64,000 nucleotides of DNA. Source: Lysobacter daejeonensis GH1-9 (GTDB taxonomy: Bacteria > Pseudomonadota > Gammaproteobacteria > Xanthomonadales > Xanthomonadaceae). Both the position numbers and the translations under genes were made by a program. This document shows, piece by piece, positions 20,401 through 29,254 of the stretch (positions are counted from its first letter, which is position 1; every line of letters starts with the position of its first letter). Under the pieces are notes generated by a model. The model made no database searches. It saw only the letters and a list, made by a program, of their open reading frames with translations, and had not been told where the DNA came from. The stretch lies in the NCBI RefSeq assembly GCF_000768355.1, contig NZ_AVPU01000005.1, forward strand, positions 116,751 through 180,750. The letters run 5' to 3'.

Positions 20401-20721
20401 ATGCGTGGAAACATCGCCCAACTGATGCAGCAGGCGCAGCGAATGCAGGAAAACGTGCAGCGCGCGCAGGAAGAACTGGCCAAGATCGAAGTGACCGGCA
20501 ACGCCGGCGGCGGCATGGTCAGCGTGACCCTGACCGGTCGCATGGAGTGCCGCAAGGTGCGCATCGACCCGAGCGTGATGAGCGACGCCGAAATGGCCGA
20601 GGACCTGATCGCCGCCGCATTCAACGATGCGGTCAACAAGGTCAACGCCGAGTCGCAGTCGAAGATGTCCGCTGCCACGGCCGGCATGCCGCTGCCGCCC
20701 GGCATGAAGATGCCGTTCTGA
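20401..20721 (+). CDS. ybaB: YbaB/EbfC family nucleoid-associated protein
   Basis: This small dimeric DNA-binding protein of 106 residues has the family start [20 protein letters not shown], a helical N-terminus, the [11 protein letters not shown] strand block near 36-46 and KVRIDPSVM near residue 53. The C-terminus is the usual PPGMKMPF. It starts 3 bases after dnaX and precedes recR, the conserved dnaX-ybaB-recR unit. Its exact role is not settled in the family; it influences nucleoid structure and possibly repair. Confidence 0.94.
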   Translation: MRGNIAQLMQQAQRMQENVQRAQEELAKIEVTGNAGGGMVSVTLTGRMECRKVRIDPSVMSDAEMAEDLIAAAFNDAVNKVNAESQSKMSAATAGMPLPPGMKMPF

Positions 20722-20782
20722 TCGGGCCGGGTGGCGTCGCGGAGCGGGTACGCCCGCCTCGCGCGCGCCCGTGTCGCCTGCA

Positions 20783-21382
20783 ATGAGCACTTCGCTGCTT
20801 GAACAACTGATCGACGCGTTCCGCGTGCTGCCCGGTGTCGGACAGAAGTCAGCGCAGCGCATGGCCTACCACGTGCTCGAACGCGAGCGCGAGGGTGGCC
20901 AGCGTCTGGCCGACACGCTGGCCCAGGCCATCGAGCGGATCGGCCACTGCAAGCGTTGCCGTGACTTCAGCGAGACCGAGGTCTGCGCAACCTGTGCCAG
21001 CGCCTCGCGCGATGCGCACCAGCTGTGCATCGTCGAGTCGCCGGCCGATCGCCTTGCCATAGAACAGGCCACTGGCTACCGCGGCCTGTACTTCGTGCTG
21101 CAGGGCCGTCTGTCGCCATTGGATGGCATCGGCCCGCGCGAGCTGGGGCTGGATGCGTTGTCCACACGCCTGGCCGAAGGCGAGGTGCAGGAGCTGATCA
21201 TCGCCACCAACCCGACGGTGGAAGGCGAGGCGACGGCGCATTACCTGGCGCAACTGGCACGGCAGCATCAGGTGCGCCCCAGTCGGCTGGCCCATGGCGT
21301 GCCGTTGGGCGGCGAGCTGGAATACGTGGACCGCGGAACCCTGTCGCATGCCTTTGGCAGTCGCAGCGAAATGCCGGACTGA
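20783..21382 (+). CDS. recR: Recombination protein RecR
   Basis: RecR (199 residues) works with RecO (also in this window) and RecF to load RecA on gapped DNA. An N-terminal helix-hairpin-helix ([16 protein letters not shown] at 13-28) is followed by a four-Cys zinc site (Cys56, 59, 68, 71) and a Toprim domain starting at [14 protein letters not shown] near residue 79. The C-terminal Walker-like [12 protein letters not shown] block is present. I chose the ATG at 20783 rather than the GTG 4 codons earlier because [12 protein letters not shown] matches the family start. Confidence 0.95.
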   Translation: MSTSLLEQLIDAFRVLPGVGQKSAQRMAYHVLEREREGGQRLADTLAQAIERIGHCKRCRDFSETEVCATCASASRDAHQLCIVESPADRLAIEQATGYRGLYFVLQGRLSPLDGIGPRELGLDALSTRLAEGEVQELIIATNPTVEGEATAHYLAQLARQHQVRPSRLAHGVPLGGELEYVDRGTLSHAFGSRSEMPD

Positions 21383-21467
21383 GCGAGCCGCCGCGTGCGG
21401 GAGTGCCTCGCGGGTCGCCCTTGCGACGCGGCAACCCCAGAACCCTGGACCCTTTGAGGATGCATCG

Positions 21468-21821
21468 ATGAGCGACGACACCATCTTCCACAAGATCATC
21501 CGCCGCGAGATCCCGGCCACCATCGTCTACGAGGACGAGTACCTGATCGCGTTCCGCGACATCGCGCCGCAGGCGCCGGTGCACGTACTGTTCGTGCCCA
21601 AGGTGGCGGTGCCCACCCTCAACGACCTGCAGCCTTCGCAGGCCGAGGTGCTGGGGCGGCTGGCGATCGCGGCGGCGGATTACGCCAAGCGCGAAGGGTT
21701 TGCCGAGGACGGCTACCGCATCGTGATGAACTGCAATGGCGACGCGGGGCAGACCGTGTTCCAGATCCACCTGCACCTGCTGGCGGGCGCGCCGCTGGGA
21801 CGTTTCGGCACACCGCACTGA
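21468..21821 (+). CDS. HIT (histidine triad) family protein, HinT-like
   Basis: This 117-residue protein of the HIT superfamily probably hydrolyses nucleoside phosphoramidates such as adenosine-lysine conjugates, like HinT. Typical blocks are IFHKIIRREIPA at the start, AFRDIAPQAPVHVLFVPK near 27-44 and MNCNGDAGQTVFQIHLHLLAG near the C-terminus. In the last block the first His of the triad (HxHxH) is replaced by Gln; the second, catalytic His and the third are kept. GAGG lies upstream of the ATG at 21468. It is downstream of recR but separated by 85 bases, and convergent with slp. Confidence 0.88.
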   Translation: MSDDTIFHKIIRREIPATIVYEDEYLIAFRDIAPQAPVHVLFVPKVAVPTLNDLQPSQAEVLGRLAIAAADYAKREGFAEDGYRIVMNCNGDAGQTVFQIHLHLLAGAPLGRFGTPH

Positions 21822-21849
21822 CGCCGGTTGGTCTTGCTTCCGATACGAC

Positions 21850-21873
21850 GACGCCCGGCCAGGCCGGGCGTCA
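21850..21873. terminator. Hairpin between convergent hit and slp genes
   Basis: Near-perfect arms GACGCCCGGCC and GGCCGGGCGTC sit around a single base in a 72-bp convergent gap. No T-run is present, so it may act as a bidirectional stop with Rho, or only as a barrier. Confidence 0.5.
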
Positions 21874-21893
21874 CGTGTTCTACCGGTGCGAGG

Positions 21894-22382
21894 TCACCAC
21901 CAGCCCCACCAGGGCCACGGCGCCGGGTACTGCACCACATCCACGTGTTCGCGGATGGGCCACAGGTAGACCACGTCGGCCTCCACCACCGGGAAGCGGT
22001 AGTCGTACTCACCGATCTTGCGCGACTCGTAACCGCTGATACGGCCGGCAAACGTGACCTCGCGGTTGGGCTCGAAGAGCGCCGGATCATAGAACCCGTT
22101 GCGGCAGGCGATGAAGCGGCCGCCCGTGTCGTCGCTGGAGGCCAGAGGCCGCGCGGTACTGCCCAGTCGGGTGGAGATCATCTGGAAGCAGGTGCGGTTG
22201 CTCTGCGGCTCGACCTCGACCACACGCCCGCCCCAGCGCACCACGGCACCGGTGCGGTCGGTGGCAACGGCATCCTGCGGGCTGATTTCGGCGAAGACAC
22301 CCTGCAAGGGCTGTGGTTGCGAGACACACGCCGCCAGCACGGTGGCGCTGCCCACGGCAAGGACAAAGGAACGGAGCTTCAT
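21894..22382 (-). CDS. slp: Slp-family outer-membrane lipoprotein
   Basis: A protein of 162 residues with a lipoprotein signal ending in the lipobox LAAC (Cys19), placing it at the outer membrane (no Asp at +2). It fits the Slp family, starvation-inducible lipoproteins of unknown mechanism: blocks VVRWGGRVVEVE, GGRFIACRNGFYDP and GREVTFAGRISGYESRKIGEYDYRFPVVEAD in spirit are family features. The C-terminus is unusually Trp/Pro-rich (PAPWPWWGWW). GGAG lies just upstream of the ATG at 22382. The start overlaps the tgpA stop by ATGA, tying it to the transglutaminase operon. Confidence 0.85.
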   Translation of the reverse strand: MKLRSFVLAVGSATVLAACVSQPQPLQGVFAEISPQDAVATDRTGAVVRWGGRVVEVEPQSNRTCFQMISTRLGSTARPLASSDDTGGRFIACRNGFYDPALFEPNREVTFAGRISGYESRKIGEYDYRFPVVEADVVYLWPIREHVDVVQYPAPWPWWGWW

Positions 22383-24364
22383 GTGCGTTCTCCTGGTGGT
22401 CGTGGACGGTGGGCCTGGAGTGCACGGACCAGTTCCTGTCGCTCGCGCGAGGCCGTTCGCCCGGTTCGAGGCCCAGCGTAGCGCCAATTACTGAAACGCA
22501 GGCTGAGTTCCGCGAGGTCGGCCGTCAGGTCCGGACGGTCGTTTGCCACCCGGTGTACCCAGTCGTCGGCGGTCTCATAGGGTTCCCGGCCCAGGCCCAC
22601 TCGGCGGTAGCGCCGGTTCAGCCGATGCCAAGCCCGCAACACAGGATCGGTTTCGGGCGGGCCACGCGTGCTCAACCACAGCATCCAAAGCAGGGCGAGC
22701 CCGGCGGTCATGCCAAACAGTGCAATCAACCCCCGGGTGCCGAGTCGCTCCAGGCCCAACGGCTTGAGCAGGTCCTGCTGGCGGGTGGCATTGAAGCCAA
22801 GCACGAAATCGTTCCAGCCGCGGCGCAGCCAGTCGGTGACATTCAGCAGCGGCGTCATGCCGCCCGCTGCTCCGAACAGGCCGGCACCGGGCGCGCGGTC
22901 GGCCAGCGTGTCGTAGATGCGCTCGGGCGCCACCGCCGCGGTCGGATCCACCCGCACCCAGCCGCGCTCCGGCAGCCAGACTTCCGCCCAGGCGTGGGCG
23001 TCGGAGCGACGCACCAGCCAATAGTCGCCATAAGGATTGCGATAACCGCCCGCGTAACCGGTGACCACGCGTGCCGGAACGCCTGCGCCGCGCATCAGCA
23101 CCACGAACGCGGAGCTGAAATGCTCGCAGAAACCCTGTTGGTAATCGAACAGGAATTCATCGACCGCGTGCCGTCCGGGGAGCGGGGTGTCGAGCGTGTA
23201 GGCGAATTCAGCGCGGATCCAGGTCAACGCGCGTTGCACGATGGCACCGTCGTTGGCGCCCGCTTCGAGGCGCCACTGGCGGGCGAGGGCGAGGGTGCGC
23301 GGGTTGTAGCCGGCCGGTAGTTCCAAGGCGACTTGTCGCAGGGTCTGGGGCAGCCGCGGCTCATAGCGCCGGGGCGCTGCGGATTGCATCCGCCAGCGCC
23401 CCAGGGACGTCTGCGGACGCTCTGCCCAGAGGCCGTGATCGATGGAGAGCCTCGTGCCTTGCGGGGCCGCCAGCGGCAGATCCAGCGCCACCAACTGCCG
23501 GCGGTCGGTGGGCTCGATCTCCACCTCATAGTCCCAGCGAGTGTCCGCCGGTTCGGTGTCGGCCACCGGCAGGTTGCGGAACCAGCGAGGCTGGGTCCAG
23601 CTGCGACCGTCGAAATGCCACAACACCGGGCCACGCCAGTACATCTCCTCCTGGCGCGGCGTGGCGCCGAAGAAGCGCGCACGCAACGCTGGCGTGTCGT
23701 CGTTCATCAGGTCGACCCATTCGCCGGGCGTCATGGTGTCCGACAGCCCGGGGCGGGCGAGTGCGCGCTCGGGCACGCCCCACAGCGGGGTCGCCATGCG
23801 TGGGAACAGCCAGAACGCGGCCAAAGTCAGCGGTACGCCCATCGCCAGCAAGCGACCGATCGCGGGCAGGCGTTGGCGCAATGGAACGGCATGTGCGTCG
23901 CCCGCCTCCACATCGGCAAAACGTTGCAGTGCCCCCAGCGAGATCAAGGTGGCGACCAGCCCCAATGCGAGGCTGAGCGGCCCTTGGTCCAACAGGAATG
24001 TCGCGAACGGCGCGAAGAGGGCGAAGCCGACCAGGCTGCGGGCATCACGCAAGGTGGCGGTTTCGGACGGCTTGATCGCCAACATCGCGGCGAGCAACGC
24101 ACAACCGGTGTCGCGACCAAACGAGAACCGGGTGAGCACCAGCACGGTGCCGACCAGCGATACCGCCAACAGCAGGCGGATCAGTCCATGTGCCGGTTGC
24201 CGCCACGCCAGCGCGGCCACCGCGGTGGCACATGCCGCTATCGTGCCACCGAGGGTGCCCGGCAACTGGAGCAGCATCGGCACCAGGGACGCGGCCCCGG
24301 CAGCAAAGGCCCAGTGGCGGCTGGTCGGGTCCAGCGTCGGCGGGGGGCGGTGCGAATCAGCCAT
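22379..24364 (-). CDS. TgpA-like membrane transglutaminase (DUF3488 domain)
   Basis: A 661-residue inner-membrane protein. The N-terminal DUF3488 part carries about five to six membrane segments (residues 20-195). The periplasmic transglutaminase-like core has the papain-type triad visible as Cys in QGFCEHFSSAFV, His in RRSDAHAWAEVWL and Asp in WVRVDPTAAV. One more membrane segment (GLIALFGMTAGLALLWMLWL) and a C-terminal DUF4129-like tail follow. P. aeruginosa TgpA of the same build is essential. The order moxR-DUF58-tgpA is conserved and suggests a MoxR ATPase that matures or regulates an envelope factor. It overlaps the DUF58 gene by 8 bases and slp by 4. Confidence 0.9.
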   Translation of the reverse strand: MADSHRPPPTLDPTSRHWAFAAGAASLVPMLLQLPGTLGGTIAACATAVAALAWRQPAHGLIRLLLAVSLVGTVLVLTRFSFGRDTGCALLAAMLAIKPSETATLRDARSLVGFALFAPFATFLLDQGPLSLALGLVATLISLGALQRFADVEAGDAHAVPLRQRLPAIGRLLAMGVPLTLAAFWLFPRMATPLWGVPERALARPGLSDTMTPGEWVDLMNDDTPALRARFFGATPRQEEMYWRGPVLWHFDGRSWTQPRWFRNLPVADTEPADTRWDYEVEIEPTDRRQLVALDLPLAAPQGTRLSIDHGLWAERPQTSLGRWRMQSAAPRRYEPRLPQTLRQVALELPAGYNPRTLALARQWRLEAGANDGAIVQRALTWIRAEFAYTLDTPLPGRHAVDEFLFDYQQGFCEHFSSAFVVLMRGAGVPARVVTGYAGGYRNPYGDYWLVRRSDAHAWAEVWLPERGWVRVDPTAAVAPERIYDTLADRAPGAGLFGAAGGMTPLLNVTDWLRRGWNDFVLGFNATRQQDLLKPLGLERLGTRGLIALFGMTAGLALLWMLWLSTRGPPETDPVLRAWHRLNRRYRRVGLGREPYETADDWVHRVANDRPDLTADLAELSLRFSNWRYAGPRTGRTASRERQELVRALQAHRPRPPGERT

Positions 24365-25322
24365 GTGGCATCAGCGCGAGTGCGCGCAGGCAGGCGTGGC
24401 GATGATGGGGGCCGTGTGCAGGCCCCAGGATCGGTTGCCCCGGCAGCGCCAGGAAGTAGCGACGGCCGGCACGTTCCGCCTCGTCGACCCAGCGGGCCAG
24501 CCGTGCAATGCGTTGCTCATATGGCAGCGCGCGCAATGAGCGCCAATCCAGGGCGATTTCCGCCCCCTGCGGCTGCTCGTACTCGCGCACGATGAGCTGG
24601 TCCCGTCGCGCCGAAGGTTTCCAGGCAATCGCGCGTCGTGCGTCGCCCGGGCGATAGGCGCGCAGATGGTGCACATCCTCGCCTGCGGGCTGCAGGCGGC
24701 TGTCGGCGCGATCGCCGCGACCTTCCGGCAGGGGTGGGCCGGCGGCTTCGGGGGCGGGATACACCAACAGCGGCGACTCGGGCCAGACATACGCCCAAGC
24801 CCTGGCCAACCCCAAGGGCCGGGTCGTGGCGACGGTCAAGCGCGGTACGTCCAGCCAGCCTCGCTGCTGGGTAGGCAGGGAGAGGTCGGCTTCGCCGCGT
24901 CCCTGATCCAGATGCAGGACCGTCGTGGGAACAGGAGCCTGGGCGAACGCCACCTGCAGCCCTCGGCGCGCACGGTCAACAGCTGCCTTGGCATGGACCC
25001 GCACGGACATGGGCTGGCCGGCGGCGACGGCTTCAGCTTCCACTGCCACGATCTCCAGTCCGGTCAGTTGCAAGTGCGCCGCCACGAGGCTGGCCAACCC
25101 GGTGCCGGCCAGCAGCAGCGCGAGCAGGAGCGCCGGATTGTTGTTGTAGTTCAGCGCGCCCAGCAGCATGGCCAGCAACAGGACCGCGTAGAAGAGTCCG
25201 AAGCGCGTGGGCAGCACGTACACGCGATGGCGGTCCAGCCGGGCAGGCAGCGATTCGGGATGACGCGGGCGTGCCAGCGCCGCGGCCCGGTTGCGCAGGG
25301 ATGCCCGCCAGGCGGCCGTCAT
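24357..25322 (-). CDS. DUF58 domain-containing protein
   Basis: This 321-residue membrane-anchored protein has two hydrophobic segments near residues 40-80 (FGLFYAVLLLAMLLGALNY and the next helix) and a soluble DUF58 core with the signature VHHLRAYRPGDARRAIAWKPSARRDQLIVREYE near 220-250. DUF58 proteins resemble von Willebrand A-like folds and pair with MoxR ATPases. Its start follows the moxR stop by 5 bases and its end overlaps tgpA, so the three form one operon. The function is inferred from context only. Confidence 0.88.
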   Translation of the reverse strand: MTAAWRASLRNRAAALARPRHPESLPARLDRHRVYVLPTRFGLFYAVLLLAMLLGALNYNNNPALLLALLLAGTGLASLVAAHLQLTGLEIVAVEAEAVAAGQPMSVRVHAKAAVDRARRGLQVAFAQAPVPTTVLHLDQGRGEADLSLPTQQRGWLDVPRLTVATTRPLGLARAWAYVWPESPLLVYPAPEAAGPPLPEGRGDRADSRLQPAGEDVHHLRAYRPGDARRAIAWKPSARRDQLIVREYEQPQGAEIALDWRSLRALPYEQRIARLARWVDEAERAGRRYFLALPGQPILGPAHGPHHRHACLRALALMPHG

Positions 25323-25327
25323 CGGGA

Positions 25328-26281
25328 TCAGTCGACGGGGACCGAATGAAGGATCGACTTGGCAATCGCCGCCGGATCGCCGGCATCGGCGTCGACGGTG
25401 AGACGGTGTGCCGCGACCGCACCGAACAGGGCCTGCACATCGTCGGGCAGCACATGCTGACGGCCAAGCAGCAACGCGTACGCACGCGACGCACGCAGCA
25501 GCGCGATGCCGGCGCGCGGCGAGAGCCCCACGCGCACCCCGGGGTGGCGGCGGCTTCGGGCCAGCAGCGCCTGGACGTAGCCGATCAGTGCGTCGCTGGC
25601 GTGCACGGCCGTCACTGCCGCGCGGGCCGCCAGCACCTCGTCTGCTCCCAGTTGCGGCAGGCTGCGGGTGATCAGGTCCCGGCGGTCGCTGCCGGCCAGC
25701 AAATCGCGCTCGGCGGTTTCGCTGGGGTAACCCAGCGCGAGTCGTAGCAGGAAGCGGTCCAGCTGAGAATCCGGGAGCGGGTATGTGCCGGACAGATCGA
25801 CAGGATTCTGCGTGGCAATGACGAAAAAGGGCGCCGGCAGCGCATGGCTGACACCGTCGACGGTCACCTGATGCTCGGCCATTGCTTCCAGCAATGCGCT
25901 CTGGGTCCGCGGCGGGGCACGGTTGATCTCATCGGCCAGCAGCACCTGGGTGAATACCGGGCCGGGATGGAATTCGAAACGCCTTGCCTGCGGGTCGAAC
26001 ACCGACACCCCCACCACGTCGGCCGGCAGCAGATCGGAGGTGAACTGCACCCGCTGGAACTCCAGTCCCAGCGTGGCTGCCAGCGCGTGGGCCAGCGTCG
26101 TCTTGCCCAGGCCGGGCAGGTCCTCGATCAGCAAGTGGCCGTCTGACAGCAGCGCAACGAAGGCCAGGCGCACCTCATGAGGCTTGCCCAGCACCAACTG
26201 ATTTACCTGCGCCTGGGCGCGATCGAGGGCTTGGCGCAGGCCATCAGGTAGCATGCTCGCGCTCGAAGGGGACGCTGCCAT
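25328..26281 (-). CDS. MoxR-family AAA+ ATPase
   Basis: This is a 317-residue AAA+ ATPase of the MoxR class, thought to act as a chaperone for assembling metal- or VWA-containing proteins. Walker A is EDLPGLGKTTLA near residue 55, Walker B VLLADEINRAPP near residue 114, sensor 1 ATQNPVDLSGTYPLP near residue 156, and sensor 2/lid GLSPRAGIALLRA near residue 256. It heads the moxR-DUF58-tgpA-slp operon on the minus strand. The divergent GT39 gene begins 44 bases away, so both promoters must share that gap or overlap the coding ends. Confidence 0.93.
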   Translation of the reverse strand: MAASPSSASMLPDGLRQALDRAQAQVNQLVLGKPHEVRLAFVALLSDGHLLIEDLPGLGKTTLAHALAATLGLEFQRVQFTSDLLPADVVGVSVFDPQARRFEFHPGPVFTQVLLADEINRAPPRTQSALLEAMAEHQVTVDGVSHALPAPFFVIATQNPVDLSGTYPLPDSQLDRFLLRLALGYPSETAERDLLAGSDRRDLITRSLPQLGADEVLAARAAVTAVHASDALIGYVQALLARSRRHPGVRVGLSPRAGIALLRASRAYALLLGRQHVLPDDVQALFGAVAAHRLTVDADAGDPAAIAKSILHSVPVD

Positions 26282-26325
26282 GTGGTTCTCCCGTATTCAG
26301 CCTGAGTGTAAGAGGTCTTGCTCCG

Positions 26326-28161
26326 ATGTTGGATGTGCGGCGGTCACGCCTGGCGTTCCTTGCGCTGTTCGCAGCGGTGTTGCTGGCCAAGCTGCTGGTC
26401 GCGGCGCGCTTGCCGCTGTTCGTGGACGAGGCCTTCTACTGGCAGGAAGGGCAGCACCTTGCGGCCGCCTATTCGGACTTGCCGGGGCTCACCGCCTGGC
26501 TTGCACGACTGGGTGTTGAAGTGGGAGGAGGCGGGCTGTTGGGCCTGCGCTGGCCGTTCCTGCTGATGGCTGCGGCCGTGCCGTTGCTGATGGTGGTGCT
26601 GGCCAAGCGGGAATTCGGCGCGGCAGTCGGGTGGCAGGCCGGCAGCCTGGCGCTGTTGTTGCCGCTGTCCGGCACGCTCGGACTGCTCGCTTTGCCGGAC
26701 GTGGCGCTGGCGTTGGCGACGGTGCTGTGCGTGGATGCCGGTACGCGCCTGCTGCGGCGTGCCGAAGCAGGCGCGGCGTTCGAACTGGCGCTGGGCCTGG
26801 GCATTGGCGCATTGACCCACTACCGTTTCGTCGCCGTGATCGGCGTGGGCTTCGTTGCCCTGTTGCTGCTGCCCGAAGGGCGGCGCGCCTTGCGCAGCGC
26901 ATGGACGTGGGCGGCGATCACGTGCGGTGCGACCGCCTGGATGCCATTGGTTGTATGGAACCTGGCCAACGCCGATGCGGGCCTGCGCTTCCAACTCGTC
27001 GACCGGCACCCGTGGGCCTTCCATGCCGACGGGCTGTGGTTCGTTGCCATCCAAGCCCTGCTCGCCACGCCCTTGCTGTTGGCGGCAATGCTGACTGCGT
27101 CGCGACGCGGGGCGGCGGCTTCGCGGCCGGCAGTGCGCTACCTCGCGTGGAGTGGGGGACTGCTGGTGCTGGGCTTCTTCCTGCTGGGCTTTGTCGCCGA
27201 CAACGAACGCGTGAGTTTCCACTGGCCGCTGCCGGGCTACCTGGCCTTGCTGCCGCTGGTGCCCGCGACGCTCGCTGCGTGGTCGCCGACCTTGCGTCGA
27301 CTGGCGTGGGGGTTGGCGGGCCTCGGCTTTGCAGCGGTACTGGGCTATTACGCTTCCGTTTCCGTGCCCGCGTTTCGTGCCCGCAGCGCCGATACCAAGT
27401 GGTATCCCGAGAACTTCGCTGGCTGGGACGTGCTGGCGCGCGTGGTGCAGGAAGAACTAGCGACCCTGCCGGCCGGTACGCGCCTGCTTGCCGACAATTT
27501 CAAGATCGGCGCTGAGCTCGGGTACGTGATGGGCGACCCTGCCATTCCCGTACTCGACCATCCACTCAACCACCATCATGGCCGCGCACCGCAATTGCGG
27601 CTCTGGGGCCTGCATCGCGATGCCCAGTACGCCCCCGGCGACGGGTCGACCTTGCTCGTGGTGGCCGCCACCGACGTGCCCTACCGGCAATTGCTGGAGC
27701 GCTACCACGCACTGTGCGGAATGGTCGGTCCATTGCCGGCCGCGCGCGTCGTGAATGTCGATCACGGACGCCGACGGTTCCTGCTGTTCCGACTGCAGGG
27801 CAGGGGCGCCGGGCCATGCACTGCGCCTGGGTTGGCTTGGCTGGACACACCTGAAGCCGGTGCGGTGATCGGGCGGCACGTGGACCTCAAGGGCTGGGCC
27901 TTCAAGGACGGGGTCGGCCTGTCACGCGTGGAAGTGCTGCTCGACGGCCGCCCCGTGGGTGATGTCGAGTACGGTCTTCGCGACACCGGCGTTGCCGCGT
28001 ACTGGAAGATATCCACCGATCCGTCGCACCCGCAGGTGGGTCTGGGCGGTAACATCGATCTCGGGGCTGTCGCCCCGGGCCGGCATTGGCTGGGCCTGCG
28101 CTTGCACGGCCGGGATGGTAGCGTGGAAGATTGGGCGGAACAGCCGGTGCATGTGCGCTGA
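26326..28161 (+). CDS. GT39-family membrane glycosyltransferase (ArnT-like fold)
   Basis: This 611-residue polytopic protein of the GT-C superfamily uses a lipid-linked sugar donor in the periplasm. The first membrane helix is followed by the catalytic acidic motif LFVDEAFYW (Asp34-Glu35). About ten further hydrophobic segments run to residue 350, then comes a periplasmic domain. Residues from about 505 to the end (TPEAGAVIGRHVDLKGWAFKDGV onward) look like an additional beta-rich Ig-like or carbohydrate-binding module that ArnT lacks. The sugar and acceptor are unknown; the gene stands alone, convergent with maf. Confidence 0.82.
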   Translation: MLDVRRSRLAFLALFAAVLLAKLLVAARLPLFVDEAFYWQEGQHLAAAYSDLPGLTAWLARLGVEVGGGGLLGLRWPFLLMAAAVPLLMVVLAKREFGAAVGWQAGSLALLLPLSGTLGLLALPDVALALATVLCVDAGTRLLRRAEAGAAFELALGLGIGALTHYRFVAVIGVGFVALLLLPEGRRALRSAWTWAAITCGATAWMPLVVWNLANADAGLRFQLVDRHPWAFHADGLWFVAIQALLATPLLLAAMLTASRRGAAASRPAVRYLAWSGGLLVLGFFLLGFVADNERVSFHWPLPGYLALLPLVPATLAAWSPTLRRLAWGLAGLGFAAVLGYYASVSVPAFRARSADTKWYPENFAGWDVLARVVQEELATLPAGTRLLADNFKIGAELGYVMGDPAIPVLDHPLNHHHGRAPQLRLWGLHRDAQYAPGDGSTLLVVAATDVPYRQLLERYHALCGMVGPLPAARVVNVDHGRRRFLLFRLQGRGAGPCTAPGLAWLDTPEAGAVIGRHVDLKGWAFKDGVGLSRVEVLLDGRPVGDVEYGLRDTGVAAYWKISTDPSHPQVGLGGNIDLGAVAPGRHWLGLRLHGRDGSVEDWAEQPVHVR

Positions 28162-28185
28162 GCACGCGAGTCACCGGCAGGCGGG

Positions 28186-28761
28186 TCAGGGCACCTGGTA
28201 GCCTGCGCCGCGCAGCAAGCGGGCCGTGGCGATCATGGGCAGGCCGATGAGGGCGGTCGGATCGGAGGATTCGATCGCGTCGAACAGGCCAATGCCGAGT
28301 CCCTCCGATTTGAAGCTGCCGGCGCAGTCGAACGGCTGTTCGGCGTCGACGTAGCGCTCGATCTCCGCCGCAGACAGCACGCGGAATCGGACCGTGGTGG
28401 TGTCCAGTTCGGTCTGTGCGGCGCCGTTGGGGGTGACCAGGCACAGTCCGGTCCGGAACCGCACCTCCCGTCCCGACATGTCGGCCAGTTGGGCCATGGC
28501 CGCCGCGCGGTGATGGGGCTTGCCCAGCGGGCGGCCATCCAGCTCGGCCACCTGGTCAGAGCCGATCACGCACGCGCCCGGGTGCAGCTTTGCCACCGCG
28601 CGTGCCTTGGCCTCGGACAGGCGCAAGGCCAGTTCGGCTGGCGCCTCGCCGGGCATGGGGCTCTCATCGGCCTCGGGGCGGGCGGTGCCGAACGGCAGGC
28701 GCAGGCGGGCCAGCAGCTCGCGCCGGTAGACCGAGGTGGAAGCAAGGATCAGCGGGGCCAT
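28186..28761 (-). CDS. Maf-family nucleotide pyrophosphatase
   Basis: This protein of 191 residues hydrolyses non-canonical or methylated nucleoside triphosphates. It starts APLILASTSVYRRELLARL, the Maf signature S-x-x-R-x-x-L-L. VIGSDQVAELDGRPLGKP near residues 65-82 carries the catalytic Asp and Lys, and DCAGSFKSEGLG near 145 is the second substrate block. The SDQV and AGSFKSEGLG wording fits the YceF subgroup (7-methyl-GTP) rather than YhdE (dTTP/UTP), and genomic context agrees: E. coli yceF lies beside yceD-rpmF, as here. The ATG at 28761 gives the family start. Confidence 0.92.
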   Translation of the reverse strand: MAPLILASTSVYRRELLARLRLPFGTARPEADESPMPGEAPAELALRLSEAKARAVAKLHPGACVIGSDQVAELDGRPLGKPHHRAAAMAQLADMSGREVRFRTGLCLVTPNGAAQTELDTTTVRFRVLSAAEIERYVDAEQPFDCAGSFKSEGLGIGLFDAIESSDPTALIGLPMIATARLLRGAGYQVP

Positions 28762-28768
28762 GGAAGCC

Positions 28769-29131
28769 TCAGTGCGTCGGAGTGCGGGCCTGGTCGATGC
28801 GGGAAAGTTGCTGGTCGATGCGGTCGCGGGCGGCATCGATGGAGGCCCGGACCTCGGCCAGCCGTTCCAGGGATGCCTCCTGGCCGTGGTCGCGGAGCCA
28901 CATGCGCTGGCGCAGCATCTCGCGCATGGCGTCGCGAACGGGATCCTGGGCCTCGTCGCCGGTGACCGCCGCGATCTCGGCGCGTGCGGTCCGTAGCCGC
29001 GCTTCCAGCGCATCGGCGGCATCCAGCAGCTCGCGGACGGCCCGCTGGCGCGGTGTGGCGCCACGGCGCAGGTAGGCCAGCAGGCCCACGGCCACGGCGG
29101 CAAGGCAGAGCAGGATCAGTGCGGTGGTCAC
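28769..29131 (-). CDS. Small membrane-anchored coiled-coil protein of unknown function
   Basis: I do not recognise this 120-residue protein. One N-terminal membrane segment (TALILLCLAAVAVGLLAYL, residues 3-21) is followed by RRGATPRQRAVRELL and a helical, heptad-rich, Arg/Glu/Ala-dense tail likely to form a coiled coil facing the cytoplasm or periplasm. A GTG at 29131 is the most plausible start, because it places the membrane anchor at the very N-terminus; a TTG at 29203 would add a 24-residue Gly/Arg/Pro-rich leader. The gene lies 7 bases upstream of maf on the same strand and is divergent from yceD. Confidence 0.6.
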   Translation of the reverse strand: MTTALILLCLAAVAVGLLAYLRRGATPRQRAVRELLDAADALEARLRTARAEIAAVTGDEAQDPVRDAMREMLRQRMWLRDHGQEASLERLAEVRASIDAARDRIDQQLSRIDQARTPTH

Positions 29132-29215
29132 GGTGCGGGCGGGAAAGGACGGCCCCGCAGTCTGAACCGGCCACCCCCGTCGGGGCAAATCACCGCCCCG
29201 CAAGGGTTTTCCGGT

Positions 29216-29244
29216 TTGACAGGGGGGCGATCACCTCCTAACAT
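29216..29244 (+). promoter_or_regulatory. Strong sigma-70 promoter of yceD-rpmF
   Basis: A perfect -35 TTGACA (29216-29221), a 17-base spacer and a -10 TAACAT (29239-29244). The expected start point, about 29251, lies only some 4 bases before the yceD ATG at 29255, predicting an essentially leaderless mRNA. Confidence 0.75.
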
Positions 29245-29254
29245 TCTGCAGCTT

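Noticed and set aside
29226..29240. GATCACCTCCT, identical to the 3' end of 16S rRNA (anti-Shine-Dalgarno)
   Set aside because: Only eleven bases match, within a promoter spacer, and no rRNA flanks it. On the minus strand it would be a Shine-Dalgarno, but no start codon or ORF follows.
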